The notes: generated by a model from the letters alone, not told the origin. DNA of 64,000 nucleotides from Paenibacillus sp. FSL K6-3182 (GCF_037976325.1 NZ_CP150265.1:200001-264000); one strand, 5' to 3'. Positions 43,284 through 51,450 are shown, numbered from the stretch's first letter. Made by a program: numbers and translations.

Positions 43284-43877
43284 ATGTCTATTACTTTATA
43301 TATTATGAGACATGGTGAAACGGATTGGAATAAAGAAAAGAGGCTCATGGGTCACTTTGATGTACCCATTAATGAGTTAGGATTACAACAAGCACATATA
43401 TTGGTTAAAAAACTTTATAAAACTAAATTAGATTCAATTTATAGCTCAGATCTTCGAAGAGCTTTACAGACATCAGAAGTTCTCGCTGATCAGTTAGGGA
43501 TTAGCAAAATAAAAAGCGATTATCGATTGCGAGAAGCGCAAGGTGGAGTTTGCGAAGGATTAACTTGGGATGAAATGCATCAAGCACATCCTGAGTGGTG
43601 GGAGCGTGACCAGAAAGACTGGTATTCCACTCCTTATCCAGGCGGAGAAAGTTTGCTCGATGTGGCTAACCGTGTTGAAGATATGTTGAACGAACTCGCT
43701 AAAAACCACGTCGGAAAGCATATTGGTGTGGTGACACACTGGGGAGTCATATGCGCTGTATTAATTTCTGTACTCAAAATAGATCAAGAACATATGAAAA
43801 GAGTACATATCGATAATTGTGGGTTAACAGTAGTACATTGGGGAGAAGAAAAGTCTTTATTACGACTAAATGCTTGA
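43284..43877 (+). CDS. Histidine phosphatase family protein (phosphoglycerate mutase-like)
   Basis: A 197-residue branch-1 histidine phosphatase. The phospho-accepting His is in YIMRHGETDWNKEKRL near residue 8; supporting residues lie in SSDLRRALQTSE near 55, LREAQGGVCEGLTWDE near 82 and VVTHWGVICAVL near 148. The substrate is not evident; relatives act on small phosphoesters such as alpha-ribazole phosphate or sugar phosphates. GGGGGA precedes the start. It is the first gene behind ssrA and stands between array motifs at 43144 and 43891. Confidence 0.85.
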   Translation: MSITLYIMRHGETDWNKEKRLMGHFDVPINELGLQQAHILVKKLYKTKLDSIYSSDLRRALQTSEVLADQLGISKIKSDYRLREAQGGVCEGLTWDEMHQAHPEWWERDQKDWYSTPYPGGESLLDVANRVEDMLNELAKNHVGKHIGVVTHWGVICAVLISVLKIDQEHMKRVHIDNCGLTVVHWGEEKSLLRLNA

Positions 43878-43890
43878 GAATATAATACGC

Positions 43891-43906
43891 TAACGAAAGC
43901 GTTAGA
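43891..43906 (+). repeat. CTAACG...CGTTAG hairpin motif (B flavour, variant)
   Basis: CTAACGAAAGCGTTAG, a perfect inverted repeat 13 nt after the phosphatase stop codon; it sits where other modules have the GGGGAACGATAG motif. Confidence 0.6.
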
Positions 43907-44010
43907 TCAATGTTTCAAGGAAAGCGCCATTCCACAAAGGATGGCTATAAAACTTGTCGTTACAGACAGTGCGGAGAACCGTACCACAGGGTTACAGGTC
44001 AAGTCATTAC

Positions 44011-44029
44011 GCTAACGGGCAGGATAATG
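44011..44029 (+). repeat. CTAACGGG-family motif, A flavour
   Basis: GCTAACGGGCAGGATAATG, preceded by ATTAC, 55 nt before the VOC gene. The 105 nt between it and 43906 hold no gene. Confidence 0.75.
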
Positions 44030-44083
44030 TAATTAATTGTAGAATAATATGGTAAAACCTCAGAATGGAAAGAGGATCTAGCT

Positions 44084-44494
44084 ATGCAAAGTATGAACAA
44101 TCAACATCTGCAGACCGCTAATAACGTATACATTGAAGGAATTCAGTACACAGAGATCCCTGTTTTCGATTTGGAAAAGGCAGTTGATTGGTATTGTGGA
44201 AAACTGGGTGCAAAACTAGGACTACTTAACGATGAGCTTGCTTTTGTAGATTTCTCTATGGGTCCTAGTTTATTTTTAGTCAAGACAAATGATGATACTA
44301 CAGCCACATTCAAGGTAAATGGTCAAGACCATTACACAATCGGATTTCGTGTTAAGGACATTAAAGGATTTCATAATTTTCTATTACAACTCGATACGAA
44401 AGTAAGTCCTATCGTTATTGAAGGACATGGAAGTTTCTTTACGTTTTACGATCCTTTTGGAAATATGTTTGACGTTTTTCAACCGCCACAATAA
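44084..44494 (+). CDS. VOC-superfamily protein (glyoxalase/bleomycin-resistance fold)
   Basis: A 136-residue protein with the VOC pattern: IEGIQYTEIPVFDLEKAVDWYCGKL (seen as EIPVFDLEKAVDWY near residue 25), LAFVDFSMGPSLFLV near 62, DHYTIGFRVKDI near 87 and FFTFYDPFGNMFDVFQ near 118. The metal-ligand pattern is incomplete, so binding or detoxification of a small molecule is only inferred. GAGG lies before the start; ATG at 44093 is an alternative. It is a one-gene module bounded by array motifs. Confidence 0.78.
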   Translation: MQSMNNQHLQTANNVYIEGIQYTEIPVFDLEKAVDWYCGKLGAKLGLLNDELAFVDFSMGPSLFLVKTNDDTTATFKVNGQDHYTIGFRVKDIKGFHNFLLQLDTKVSPIVIEGHGSFFTFYDPFGNMFDVFQPPQ

Positions 44495-44559
44495 ATCCGT
44501 AAGCATCCCTAAGGTTCTTTCTTACCTTAAATTAACAGGAACCATTTGCTTTATTGAAG

Positions 44560-44638
44560 TAACGGGCAACGATAGTTCAACAAGAGCAGTTTGCTACGGC
44601 AGCTGCTCTTTTCTTCATTAAGCTAACGGGTAGGATAG
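44560..44638 (+). repeat. Paired motif: B flavour, hairpin, A flavour
   Basis: TAACGGGCAACGATAGTTCAA (44560) is followed by AGAGCAG/CTGCTCT hairpin and by GCTAACGGGTAGGATAG (44622). It separates the VOC and kinase modules. Confidence 0.78.
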
Positions 44639-44749
44639 AGGAACAGACGGTAAGGTTGTTCTCGAACAGAAGAACAAATTAATGATATGATGTTGTAAAT
44701 GGAACAGGCTAGTCGAGCCTATTTTCTATTTTCGTGAGGGAGTCGATAA

Positions 44750-45670
44750 ATGGATATGGGAAGTACGAATCAATGGGATGCGGAATGGGAAGTATCAGAA
44801 GAATTGGCTCATAAATTAATAAGCAGTCAGTTTCCGCAGTTAGCTTCACAAAGCGTACAAAAACTAGGATACGGCTGGGATAACACTGTTTTTCTTGTCG
44901 GGGTCGAATATGTATTTCGCTTTCCAAGAAGAGAAGTTGCAATTAATCGTTTAAGGATGGAAGGAAAGATACTACCTAAGCTTAAAGATTATTGTTCCAT
45001 TGCATATTCGTTACCGCTATTTTTTGGGGAAGGGGATTATAATTATCCTGCACCTTTCCTAGGCTACCCCTATTTATCAGGAGAGTTTCCAATCGGATTA
45101 ACTGACAAGCAACGTGCGGTATCAGCAACAACGCTCGCGCAATTTTTAAAAAGCTTACATGCATTCCCTGTGCAAATTGCCCAAGAAAATGGAGTTCAAC
45201 ATGACCATAGAAATTTGATTGATATTGCAATGCGTAAAGAAAAGTTGCATAAATTCATTTCCGACCTTGCCCTTCATTTTAGTGAAGAAGAGTATCGTGA
45301 ATTATCGAACTATTTGGAACAGCTTGGAACTGAAAAAGTGAAACCCAAAAACGTATTCCTCCATGGAGACCTTCATTTTAAAAATATGCTGGTAGACGAG
45401 AATGGAATAATTTCAGGGATTATCGACTGGGGAGATATCAATATCGGACATCCTGCTTGCGACTTGAATGTCGCGTATAGCTTTTTGCCTCCGGATGCGC
45501 GTTCAGACTTTTTCAAAGAATATGGGGATGTCGATGAAGAAACGAAGATATTAGCTCGATTGATAGCCATATACATTCCCATTTTGATCATGATGCAGGC
45601 AATTGATTATAAAGATGAAAAGTTGGTTGCTGAAGCAAAAGCGATCATAAAACGTGCTCTCGCTGATTAA
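44750..45670 (+). CDS. Aminoglycoside phosphotransferase (APH) family kinase
   Basis: A 306-residue protein kinase-like enzyme. The N-lobe has LGYGWDNTVFLVGVEYVFRFPRR near residue 45 (seen as GWDNTVFLVGVEYVFRFP), the catalytic loop FLHGDLHFKNMLVDE near residue 202 with the Brenner motif HGDLHxxN, and the metal site GIIDWGDINIGHPACDL near residue 222. Relatives phosphorylate aminoglycosides, macrolides or other small alcohols; resistance is possible but not shown. GAGGGAG precedes the start. It is flanked by array motifs. Confidence 0.85.
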   Translation: MDMGSTNQWDAEWEVSEELAHKLISSQFPQLASQSVQKLGYGWDNTVFLVGVEYVFRFPRREVAINRLRMEGKILPKLKDYCSIAYSLPLFFGEGDYNYPAPFLGYPYLSGEFPIGLTDKQRAVSATTLAQFLKSLHAFPVQIAQENGVQHDHRNLIDIAMRKEKLHKFISDLALHFSEEEYRELSNYLEQLGTEKVKPKNVFLHGDLHFKNMLVDENGIISGIIDWGDINIGHPACDLNVAYSFLPPDARSDFFKEYGDVDEETKILARLIAIYIPILIMMQAIDYKDEKLVAEAKAIIKRALAD

Positions 45671-45683
45671 GAAAGGTCATTCC

Positions 45684-45706
45684 GCTAACGGGAAACGATA
45701 GTTCAA
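45684..45706 (+). repeat. CTAACGGG-family motif, B flavour
   Basis: GCTAACGGGAAACGATAGTTCAA starts 14 nt after the kinase stop. A short palindrome CGAAGGCCTTCG (45726-45737) follows, without an A-flavour partner. Confidence 0.75.
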
Positions 45707-45769
45707 TAATAATGCCCCTCATTGCGAAGGCCTTCGTATATGACTGGGAATAATATTGGGGGCGTGGAA

Positions 45770-46072
45770 GTGAGCGATGATCTAGTAAAAAACAGAGTAG
45801 TTCAGATCCTCAATGACATGCTTAATGGGAAGATAAATATTATACTTGGATGCCTTGAACTGGATGGGTTATGGCATCAAGGCCATACCTTTATTGGAAT
45901 AGATTTTGGAGAGCATTATCACAATTTGGCTCATATACCCTTACCTGCGCAATATCATTTGTGGAATCAAGAAGCGTTAAAGGAACGCATAAAAGAACTA
46001 GATGCATACAAGCCAAATATCTTATATACAGCGAGATTATTGTTAGACGAAATGAATATAGAACGTCGTTAG
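45770..46072 (+). CDS. Hypothetical protein
   Basis: About 100 residues; not recognised. It reads LDGLWHQGHTFIGIDFGEHYHNLAHIP in the middle (given in part: LWHQGHTFIGIDFGEHYHN), with many His and aromatic residues, and ends RLLLDEMNIERR. The start is taken as GTG 45770 behind TTGGGGGCG; the frame is open to 45722 without a better site. Its stop codon abuts an array motif (46073), and the upstream side also carries one, so it is a one-gene module. Confidence 0.55.
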   Translation: MSDDLVKNRVVQILNDMLNGKINIILGCLELDGLWHQGHTFIGIDFGEHYHNLAHIPLPAQYHLWNQEALKERIKELDAYKPNILYTARLLLDEMNIERR

Positions 46073-46153
46073 GCTAACGGGGAACGATAGTTCAATAAAC
46101 ACACGGAAGCAGCCGACCACAATGATCGGCTGCTTCATTACGCTAACGGGCAG
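46073..46153 (+). repeat. Paired motif: B flavour, hairpin, A flavour
   Basis: GCTAACGGGGAACGATAG begins directly after the stop codon of the preceding gene; a GAAGCAGCCGA/TCGGCTGCTTC hairpin (46107-46135) and GCTAACGGGCAG (46142) follow. The hairpin is nearly identical to one at 59940, 13.8 kb away. Confidence 0.82.
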
Positions 46154-46292
46154 TTATGCGCAAAGGACTCCGGACAGTAAACATTCATCAAAAAACTTAA
46201 AACAAAAATCTGCATGAAAAAAGCCGCAACAATGCGGCTTCTTAAGCAAATATGTTCTTATCATCCGATAACGACATCAAGCCGTGTCAAGA

Positions 46293-46475
46293 CTAGCTGT
46301 TAATATCGCATTTATTTAAAATGAACGAGATTTGATTTTCAAGACGATTGATATCATCTTGTGTTGCCTGTTCTGTTGTTTGGCGATTCCGAATTGAATC
46401 GAGCTCCTGCTTAAGCTTATGCAAGTCATCACCAGCATTGGCACAATCATAATTGCTTTCAAGGTTTTCGAGCAT
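46293..46475 (-). CDS. Small coiled-coil hypothetical protein
   Basis: A 60-residue acidic, Cys-containing protein (Cys11 and Cys56), predicted all-helical with heptad-like leucines (DDLHKLKQELDSIRNRQ and INRLENQISFIL). A strong GGAGGAG lies 8 nt before the ATG, so the gene is real despite its size. Function unknown. It is divergent from the tlp-like spore gene 200 nt away and may likewise be a sporulation gene. Confidence 0.6.
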   Translation of the reverse strand: MLENLESNYDCANAGDDLHKLKQELDSIRNRQTTEQATQDDINRLENQISFILNKCDINS

Positions 46476-46610
46476 GTTATCTCCTCCAGTCGTTAATGAA
46501 GTGTACTAGACTATTATGGTGGATTTTACTTTTTATATGCATCCTCTACATGGTTGCCGATGAAACCTAAATCGGAGACCGATGACATGCAAAATAAAAA
46601 AAATTTCCGT

Positions 46611-46641
46611 TGAATAGTGGAAGTAAGTAATGACCAATATG
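46611..46641 (+). promoter_or_regulatory. Candidate forespore (sigma-G/F) promoter of tlp
   Basis: TGAATA (46611-46616), an 18-nt spacer and CAATATG (46635-46641), compared with TGAATA-N17/18-CATACTA. It lies 38 nt before tlp. Confidence 0.4.
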
Positions 46642-46678
46642 AAAAGGTTCGTAATTAACACCAAATGGAGGGAATCAC

Positions 46679-46894
46679 ATGGCTAAACCCGATAACCGTG
46701 CAGATAATAAGATCCATCTGCAGCAGCATATTGAAAACACGCAAGCTAATTTGCAGGAAGCGGAAAGCTATTTGGATGAGCATGCAAATGAAATTAGTGC
46801 CGATGAAAAAGGAATCAACGAAGCCAAGAATCAGCGGCGCAAAGAAAGCATTCAAGAATTCCAAGCCGAGAAGCAGGATGAAGCCGACCAATAA
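46679..46894 (+). CDS. tlp: Small acid-soluble spore protein Tlp
   Basis: A 71-residue hydrophilic protein: MAKPDNRADNKIHLQQHI at the N-terminus, central EAESYLDEHANE, then EAKNQRRKESIQEFQAEKQD, matching the Tlp family of minor spore proteins made in the forespore. GGAGGG lies 9 nt upstream and a forespore-type promoter is plausible. It shows that the host forms endospores. A terminator-like CATCCGAATCC/GGATTCGGATG hairpin (about 46930-46955) follows. Confidence 0.85.
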   Translation: MAKPDNRADNKIHLQQHIENTQANLQEAESYLDEHANEISADEKGINEAKNQRRKESIQEFQAEKQDEADQ

Positions 46895-47018
46895 AAGTTT
46901 ACTATATGGTTTCTAGACTCCAAATAAAGGCATCCGAATCCATTCGGATGCCTCTTTCATCTTGAGGTTATGGTTCTAGGAAGTATTTTACATTCTCGCC
47001 TCCGATCTCATCTCCCTC
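46895..47018 (+). other. Intergenic stretch with terminator-like hairpin
   Basis: Holds AGGCATCCGAATCC/GGATGCCT-type inverted repeat near 46928-46955 with a weak T run; otherwise nothing seen. Confidence 0.4.
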
Positions 47019-47182
47019 TCAGTCCTCGCTCATTGCCGTGACGAAAGATCTTGCTTGAGTTACGACTTCGTCAAAAGAAGCCCCATGACCACTTGACCAT
47101 AACTCCGTAAATTTAGCTTTCAAATCCGCCCAATTCTGCTTGTCCTTCAAGGTATGGTATCCAACCAAAGCACGATAGTTTT
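47019..47182 (-). pseudogene. C-terminal fragment of an unrecognised protein
   Basis: On the minus strand a frame reads YRALVGYHTLKDKQNWADLK, continues through AKFTELWSSGHGASFDEV and ends VTQARSFVTAMSED then stop. Composition is protein-like, but no start codon with a ribosome binding site is seen; upstream it runs into unrelated sequence. It is read as a gene remnant. The family is not recognised. Confidence 0.45.
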
Positions 47183-47210
47183 TACATATATAGCCGGAAA
47201 ATGCAATTAT

Positions 47211-47297
47211 GCATCTATAACAGACTTAAATGGAAAGCCGATCAATATTACACCAAGTTCCTTCTATCAGGTAGCGACCGTAAAATTGGACCAATAA
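47211..47297 (+). pseudogene. C-terminal fragment of a second unrecognised protein
   Basis: A plus-strand frame ASITDLNGKPINITPSSFYQ, then VATVKLDQ and stop, looks like a beta-rich protein end and has no start. It lies next to the minus-strand remnant, so this 300-nt stretch is a junction of deleted genes. Confidence 0.3.
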
Positions 47298-47452
47298 AAA
47301 ATTATCCAAAGAAGCCAACTCAGCCCACACCCACTAAGTCTTCGAAAAATGTCGGGTGACCAGAACATTATCTCATTCCCGACAGAATAAACTAAGTGAC
47401 CGAAATTCCTTATTAGCGTGGGTCTGTCAATGATGTTTCGGAATCCTATTCC

Positions 47453-47475
47453 GCTAACGGGCAGGATAGTTCAAT
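47453..47475 (+). repeat. CTAACGGG-family motif, A flavour
   Basis: GCTAACGGGCAGGATAGTTC, 108 nt before the DUF4240 gene, preceded by ATTCC. Confidence 0.78.
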
Positions 47476-47582
47476 CGCTTCTCGAATACATTTCGGGATG
47501 GAGTATTTACGAACTTCGTGAATATCACGATAAAAGAAATCCCCGCAATGAAAATAATAAAAACCAAAGGAGAGCTGTACCT

Positions 47583-48140
47583 ATGACGAATAAATATTTT
47601 TGGAAAATAATAGATAATTCAAAAAAGAACGGTGCAGAACAAGTAGAATGGTTAACCCAAGAATTAGTAAAGAAAAGAACAGAAGAGGTCATTGAATTCG
47701 AAATTGAGTTTAGAAATAAGTTGGAACAATCTTATACATCGTCATTATGGGGCGCAGCTTTTGTGATAATGGGAGGATGTTCAGACGATGGATTTGATTA
47801 CTTCAGAGGCTGGCTTATTTCTCGAGGAGAAGAAGTTTTCAATCAGGGAGTAAATAATCCTGAATTTCTAGCAGAATATTTCACTGAAGATAATTTACAA
47901 GAAGATGGATTTGCGCCTCAGTTGGAAGAGATTTTATCAGCAGCTTCAGATGCGTACACATATCAAAAAACAGGATCGTTTGAATATAACGATGATATTT
48001 ATACAGAATTTTTAAATGAATTAGAAGCACGAGGTTATAAATTTGAACCAATTGATATTGAATTTGATTGGGAGGAAGAAGACCTAGAGGAAAGATTCCC
48101 TTTATTATGGGATAAGTTTGGAGAAGACCCACTGACTTAG
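47583..48140 (+). CDS. DUF4240 domain protein
   Basis: A 185-residue acidic protein. The DUF4240 pattern is clear: KYFWKIIDNSKKNGAEQVEWL at the N-terminus (seen as FWKIIDNSKK), SSLWGAAFVIMGGCSDDGFD near residue 56 and YFRGWLISRGEEVF near 77. The C-terminus is very acidic (FDWEEEDLEERFP). Function unknown; such proteins occur with WGR/SMI1-type immunity proteins. AAAGGAGAG lies 10 nt before the ATG at 47583; the frame stays open upstream but across an array motif. Confidence 0.8.
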   Translation: MTNKYFWKIIDNSKKNGAEQVEWLTQELVKKRTEEVIEFEIEFRNKLEQSYTSSLWGAAFVIMGGCSDDGFDYFRGWLISRGEEVFNQGVNNPEFLAEYFTEDNLQEDGFAPQLEEILSAASDAYTYQKTGSFEYNDDIYTEFLNELEARGYKFEPIDIEFDWEEEDLEERFPLLWDKFGEDPLT

Positions 48141-48323
48141 GAATTTTCGATAATTATTAGATAAAGAACCTGCAATTAACGAAACTAACAGCGACGGAAA
48201 CGGATGTAATGAATTTTCACCTGAAAGAATTCCAGAACACTTAAGATAATAATTTTGTACAAGTTGCCTGACAAGTACCTTCTCTTGATGTAAGGGTAAG
48301 GTAACCAAACCAAACAATCTTAC

Positions 48324-48397
48324 GCTAACGGGGAACGTTAGTTCAACAAAATAGCCGCTAGCCTGAACTTAATTTCAGGTTTGGGCTAGCGGTTAAT
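48324..48397 (+). repeat. B-flavour motif with inverted repeat plus hairpin
   Basis: GCTAACGGGGAACGTTAG at 48324 contains a perfect CTAACG/CGTTAG pair. A stem AGCCGCTAGCC/GGCTAGCGGTT with inner CCTGAA/TTCAGG follows (48352-48397), placed as a terminator between convergent genes. Confidence 0.8.
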
Positions 48398-48435
48398 GCA
48401 GCTTAATGATTCAATCGAGAGGCAGTTGGCAGTTG

Positions 48436-49065
48436 TTAATTCATCAGATTCTCTATCCGATCTGCACGGATCCAGCACATTTCCTTGATATCTATGGTCG
48501 CTTTGAAGTCGTCTATCAAGGTAAAACGATCTTGAAGACTGACCAACGACTCAATACGGAACATATCTCGCAGTCTATCAAGTCCACCCGAATCGATGTT
48601 GAATAACGCAAAAGCATCCACGTCAAGACTCATAATAAGTTTCTTTACTTTGTCTTCCTTACTATGTTCCATATAGAATTCCTCAAGTATTTTAACCCTA
48701 AAAGCGTCTGAATCAGGGTTCAGATAGAGTAATTCAATAGCTTCTTCTTCAGGAAACCGTTCTTGTACATAATTCTGTAATTCAATTTCATCTTCCTCAT
48801 ACGAATAATCGAATGCAGATACAACTCTGCTTTGATGAAGGATGGTGAAACCCCAGCCGTGGTCTTCGAAATTATAAAAGTATAATAGAGGTACGCCAGC
48901 AGTCATTTTTATAATATCCTCAGGATAGGTGTCACTAACTTCTGTACCTTCCGTAAAAAACAAGCTCCATTTATCATTAAGCGGTTTTATAAAAATGGGA
49001 TTGAAGTCTTCGATAGCTTTCCTATGTTTATTCAATACAAGACTGCCTGAAGTAAATTCACTCAT
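48436..49065 (-). CDS. Hypothetical protein, reverse-strand module
   Basis: A 209-residue acidic protein, not recognised. It has WSLFFTEGTEVSDTYPEDI near residue 34, LLYFYNFEDHGWGFTILHQS near residue 60, an acidic YSYEEDEIELQ, and DRLRDMFRIESLVSL near 165. GGGGG lies 8 nt upstream, so the start is secure. It is one of the few reverse-oriented genes in the array, yet it too lies between motifs (48324 and 49168). The look is that of an immunity-type protein, which is inference only. Confidence 0.6.
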   Translation of the reverse strand: MSEFTSGSLVLNKHRKAIEDFNPIFIKPLNDKWSLFFTEGTEVSDTYPEDIIKMTAGVPLLYFYNFEDHGWGFTILHQSRVVSAFDYSYEEDEIELQNYVQERFPEEEAIELLYLNPDSDAFRVKILEEFYMEHSKEDKVKKLIMSLDVDAFALFNIDSGGLDRLRDMFRIESLVSLQDRFTLIDDFKATIDIKEMCWIRADRIENLMN

Positions 49066-49167
49066 TTGTTTACCCCCGTAATGTCATATCATCAATTAAG
49101 ATTAATATTTCGCTGGATACCAGCTAATCACCTTCATTTTCCAAGAGTATTGCTATCGGTTTGTTAA

Positions 49168-49190
49168 GCTAACGGGCAGATTTCTCCAAC
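49168..49190 (+). repeat. CTAACGGG-family motif, A flavour
   Basis: GCTAACGGGCAGATTTCTCC, preceded by TTAA, between the reverse-strand gene and the ArsR module. Confidence 0.75.
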
Positions 49191-49261
49191 AAAAGTCGGT
49201 ACAGGCAATAGATTTTTCAAGTTCTTGTCAAAAGATATTGGAGAAAACAGCACATTTTATA

Positions 49262-49289
49262 TTTACAAATCTATAAAAATAGATATAAT
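49262..49289 (+). promoter_or_regulatory. ArsR promoter with overlapping palindromic operator
   Basis: TTTACA (49262-49267) and TATAAT (49284-49289) are 16 nt apart. The palindrome ATCTAT-AAAA-ATAGAT (49269-49284) lies in the spacer. A related ATCTATGAATCTATATAT lies before the MFS gene near 49641. Confidence 0.65.
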
Positions 49290-49296
49290 AATCTGT

Positions 49297-49608
49297 ATGG
49301 AACCATTACAGATTTATAAAGCTTTGTCTAACGAGACGCGTAGTCAAATTATGCTATGGTTAAAGAATCCAGAGGAATTCTTTGATGAAAAACCTTATCT
49401 ACAACAAAATCTCAATTTTCAAATTGGTGTATGCGTGGGAGATATTCAGGCTAAAGCAGGACTTGCACAGTCTGTTATTTCGAGTTATTTGTTGACGATG
49501 CAAAAAGCTGGTTTGTTGGAATCTGAGCGAATTGGGAAGTGGACGTACTATCGTCGAAACGAAAAGACAATACAGGAATTTTCAGAGTACATCCAAAAGA
49601 AACTATAG
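49297..49608 (+). CDS. ArsR-family transcriptional regulator
   Basis: A 103-residue winged-helix protein: MEPLQIYKALSNETRSQIML at the N-terminus, GVCVGDIQAKAGLAQSVISSYLLTMQKAGLL near residues 48-78 (recognition helix SVISSYLLTMQKAG), wing SERIGKWTYYRRNE. Typical metal-binding Cys motifs are absent apart from GVCVGD. No ribosome binding site precedes the ATG and the -10 ends only 7 nt before it, so translation may be leaderless. It precedes an MFS exporter by 78 nt and probably represses it. Confidence 0.83.
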   Translation: MEPLQIYKALSNETRSQIMLWLKNPEEFFDEKPYLQQNLNFQIGVCVGDIQAKAGLAQSVISSYLLTMQKAGLLESERIGKWTYYRRNEKTIQEFSEYIQKKL

Positions 49609-49686
49609 ACTGAAAGGAGGTCTTTTTTTTGTAATATACATCTATGAATCTATATATGTAAATATAAAAGGAGACTTACATTTAAA

Positions 49687-50862
49687 ATGAAACAGGTTAA
49701 CCCCTTGCTTATCATTATTTTGGCTTTAGGCGTATTCGGTATTATTACAACGGAAATGGGGATTATAGGTGTTTTACCCCAGGTAACTCAAAAATTTAAT
49801 ATATCGACCTCACAGGCTGGATGGCTTGTAAGTATATTTGCTCTCGTCGTTGCTATCTCAGGTCCATTCCTGACATTACTCGTATCCGGTATTAATCGTA
49901 AAGTCATTCTATTAACCACTTTGCTTATTTTTGCAATTTCGAATATGGTTTATGCTTATACGACCCAGTTCGATGTGATGCTAGTTTTTCGTTTTATCCC
50001 TGCTATTTTTCATCCCGTCTTTTTTTCGGTTGCCCTTGTGACCGCAGCCAAGCTTGTCCCTCCGGAAAAAAGCAGTAAAGCGGTCACAAAGGTTTTCGCC
50101 GGAATCACGGTGGGGTTTGCTTTTGGCGTGCCTTTGACATCGTATCTCGCGGAGAAGATTTCGTTAGAAGTCGCTTTCCTGTTCGGAGCTGTTGTAAGCA
50201 TGATTGCCTTTGTAGGGATACAAGTTTGGCTTCCTTCCATGCCTGTTAAGGAAAAAATGTCTTATGGCAAGCAGCTTGGCATATTACGTAAACCTCAATT
50301 GTGGTTAAATATCGTGACCGTTATTTTTATCTTTGCAGCTATGTTTTCTGTGTACAGCTACTTTGCTGAATATCTTGTGCAAGTAACACATATGAACGGG
50401 TCAGGAATCAGCATCATGTTGATGGTCTTTGGTATCATCATGATTTTTGGGAATTTTTTATTTGGGGGCTTTGTTCATAAAAGCATTACAAAGACCGTCA
50501 TCATGTTTCCTCTGCTATATGCGGTAATTTACTTATTCGCTTATTGTCTGGGATCTTATCTCATTCCGATGGTTGTTATCGTAATCATTTGGGGGGTAGT
50601 GCATTCCGGCGGGCTTATTGTCAGTCAAGCATGGTTAACGACCGAGGCGAAAGAAGCTCCCGAATTCGGCAACAGCTTGTTTGTCTCATTTTCCAATCTT
50701 GGAATTACTGTAGGGGCTTCTATCGGTGGTTGGTTTATTTCTCACTTGGGAATACATCAACTCATCTGGAGCGGAATTATGTTTACATTGCTTGCTTTCG
50801 TATTGATTATGGTAAAAATAAAAATTTCCAAATCGAATGCAGAGGAAGTAAACGTGCGTTAA
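49687..50862 (+). CDS. MFS transporter (DHA1-type drug/sugar efflux)
   Basis: A 391-residue protein with about twelve hydrophobic helices. The N-half has FGIITTEMGIIGVLPQV near residue 17 and the MFS loop-2 signature in part (GPFLTLLVSGINRKVILL near 58); RFIPAIFHPVFFSVALVTAA follows near 100. It resembles AraJ/YdhP-like exporters. AAAGGAGA stands 13 nt upstream. The gene lies directly behind arsR, a usual regulator-pump pair; the substrate is unknown. Its stop is 1 nt before the motif at 50863. Confidence 0.85.
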   Translation: MKQVNPLLIIILALGVFGIITTEMGIIGVLPQVTQKFNISTSQAGWLVSIFALVVAISGPFLTLLVSGINRKVILLTTLLIFAISNMVYAYTTQFDVMLVFRFIPAIFHPVFFSVALVTAAKLVPPEKSSKAVTKVFAGITVGFAFGVPLTSYLAEKISLEVAFLFGAVVSMIAFVGIQVWLPSMPVKEKMSYGKQLGILRKPQLWLNIVTVIFIFAAMFSVYSYFAEYLVQVTHMNGSGISIMLMVFGIIMIFGNFLFGGFVHKSITKTVIMFPLLYAVIYLFAYCLGSYLIPMVVIVIIWGVVHSGGLIVSQAWLTTEAKEAPEFGNSLFVSFSNLGITVGASIGGWFISHLGIHQLIWSGIMFTLLAFVLIMVKIKISKSNAEEVNVR

Positions 50863-50945
50863 ACTAATGGGAAACGATAGTTGAAGACTAAAAGGGCTGC
50901 CACGTGGCAGCCCTTCGTAGTTATGCTAACGGGCAGGATAATGGA
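50863..50945 (+). repeat. Paired motif: B flavour, palindrome, A flavour
   Basis: ACTAATGGGAAACGATAG, then the 22-bp perfect palindrome AGGGCTGCCAC/GTGGCAGCCCT (50892-50913), then GCTAACGGGCAGGATAATGG (50925). Confidence 0.85.
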
Positions 50946-50985
50946 ATATGTGGTACTTAAATTAAACACCACAAAGGAGTGTGTT

Positions 50986-51357
50986 ATGTCGCATAATTTG
51001 GGGCTGAAAATTGATTCTGAAAATCGCTTTGATAAATTCGTTAAGAAGATAATAGAAACCCAGCTTGTGTGGGGTTTGAAATCCGAGGACGGTTGGTGTG
51101 TATCACCTTCGAACGAATTTGAAGAAACAGATGTAATGCCTTTCTGGTCGGAACGAGCCTTAGCAAAACAATGTGCAATTGAAGAGTGGGTACATTACAG
51201 TCCACATACGATACCGCTTGATGATTTTGCGAATACTTGGATTCCTGGGCTTGATAACGATAATTTATTAATTGGTACGAATTGGAACGCACATCTTTTA
51301 GGAAAAGAAATAGAACCGTTAGAATTATTGGCATGCCTGGTTCAGAAAGAACTTTGA
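50986..51357 (+). CDS. DUF2750 domain protein, copy 1
   Basis: A 123-residue acidic protein. DUF2750 hallmarks are VWGLKSEDGWCVSPSNEFEE near residue 29, MPFWSERALAKQCAIEEW near residue 55, IPLDDFANTWIPGLDNDNLLIGTNW near 80-105 and EIEPLELLACL. Function unknown. AAAGGAG lies 8 nt upstream of ATG 50986. An almost identical copy is at 61426 (differences include Glu to Gly near residue 44 and His to Gln near residue 72). Confidence 0.83.
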   Translation: MSHNLGLKIDSENRFDKFVKKIIETQLVWGLKSEDGWCVSPSNEFEETDVMPFWSERALAKQCAIEEWVHYSPHTIPLDDFANTWIPGLDNDNLLIGTNWNAHLLGKEIEPLELLACLVQKEL

Positions 51358-51365
51358 ATCATTTC

Positions 51366-51391
51366 GCTAACGGAGAACATTAGTTCAGTGA
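51366..51391 (+). repeat. CTAACGGG-family motif, B flavour
   Basis: GCTAACGGAGAACATTAGTT, 8 nt after the DUF2750 stop codon. Confidence 0.75.
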
Positions 51392-51450
51392 GCTATGCAG
51401 CAGTACTATATTTCTAACACGAGAATGCACTGAGAAAAAATTCTGTATAT

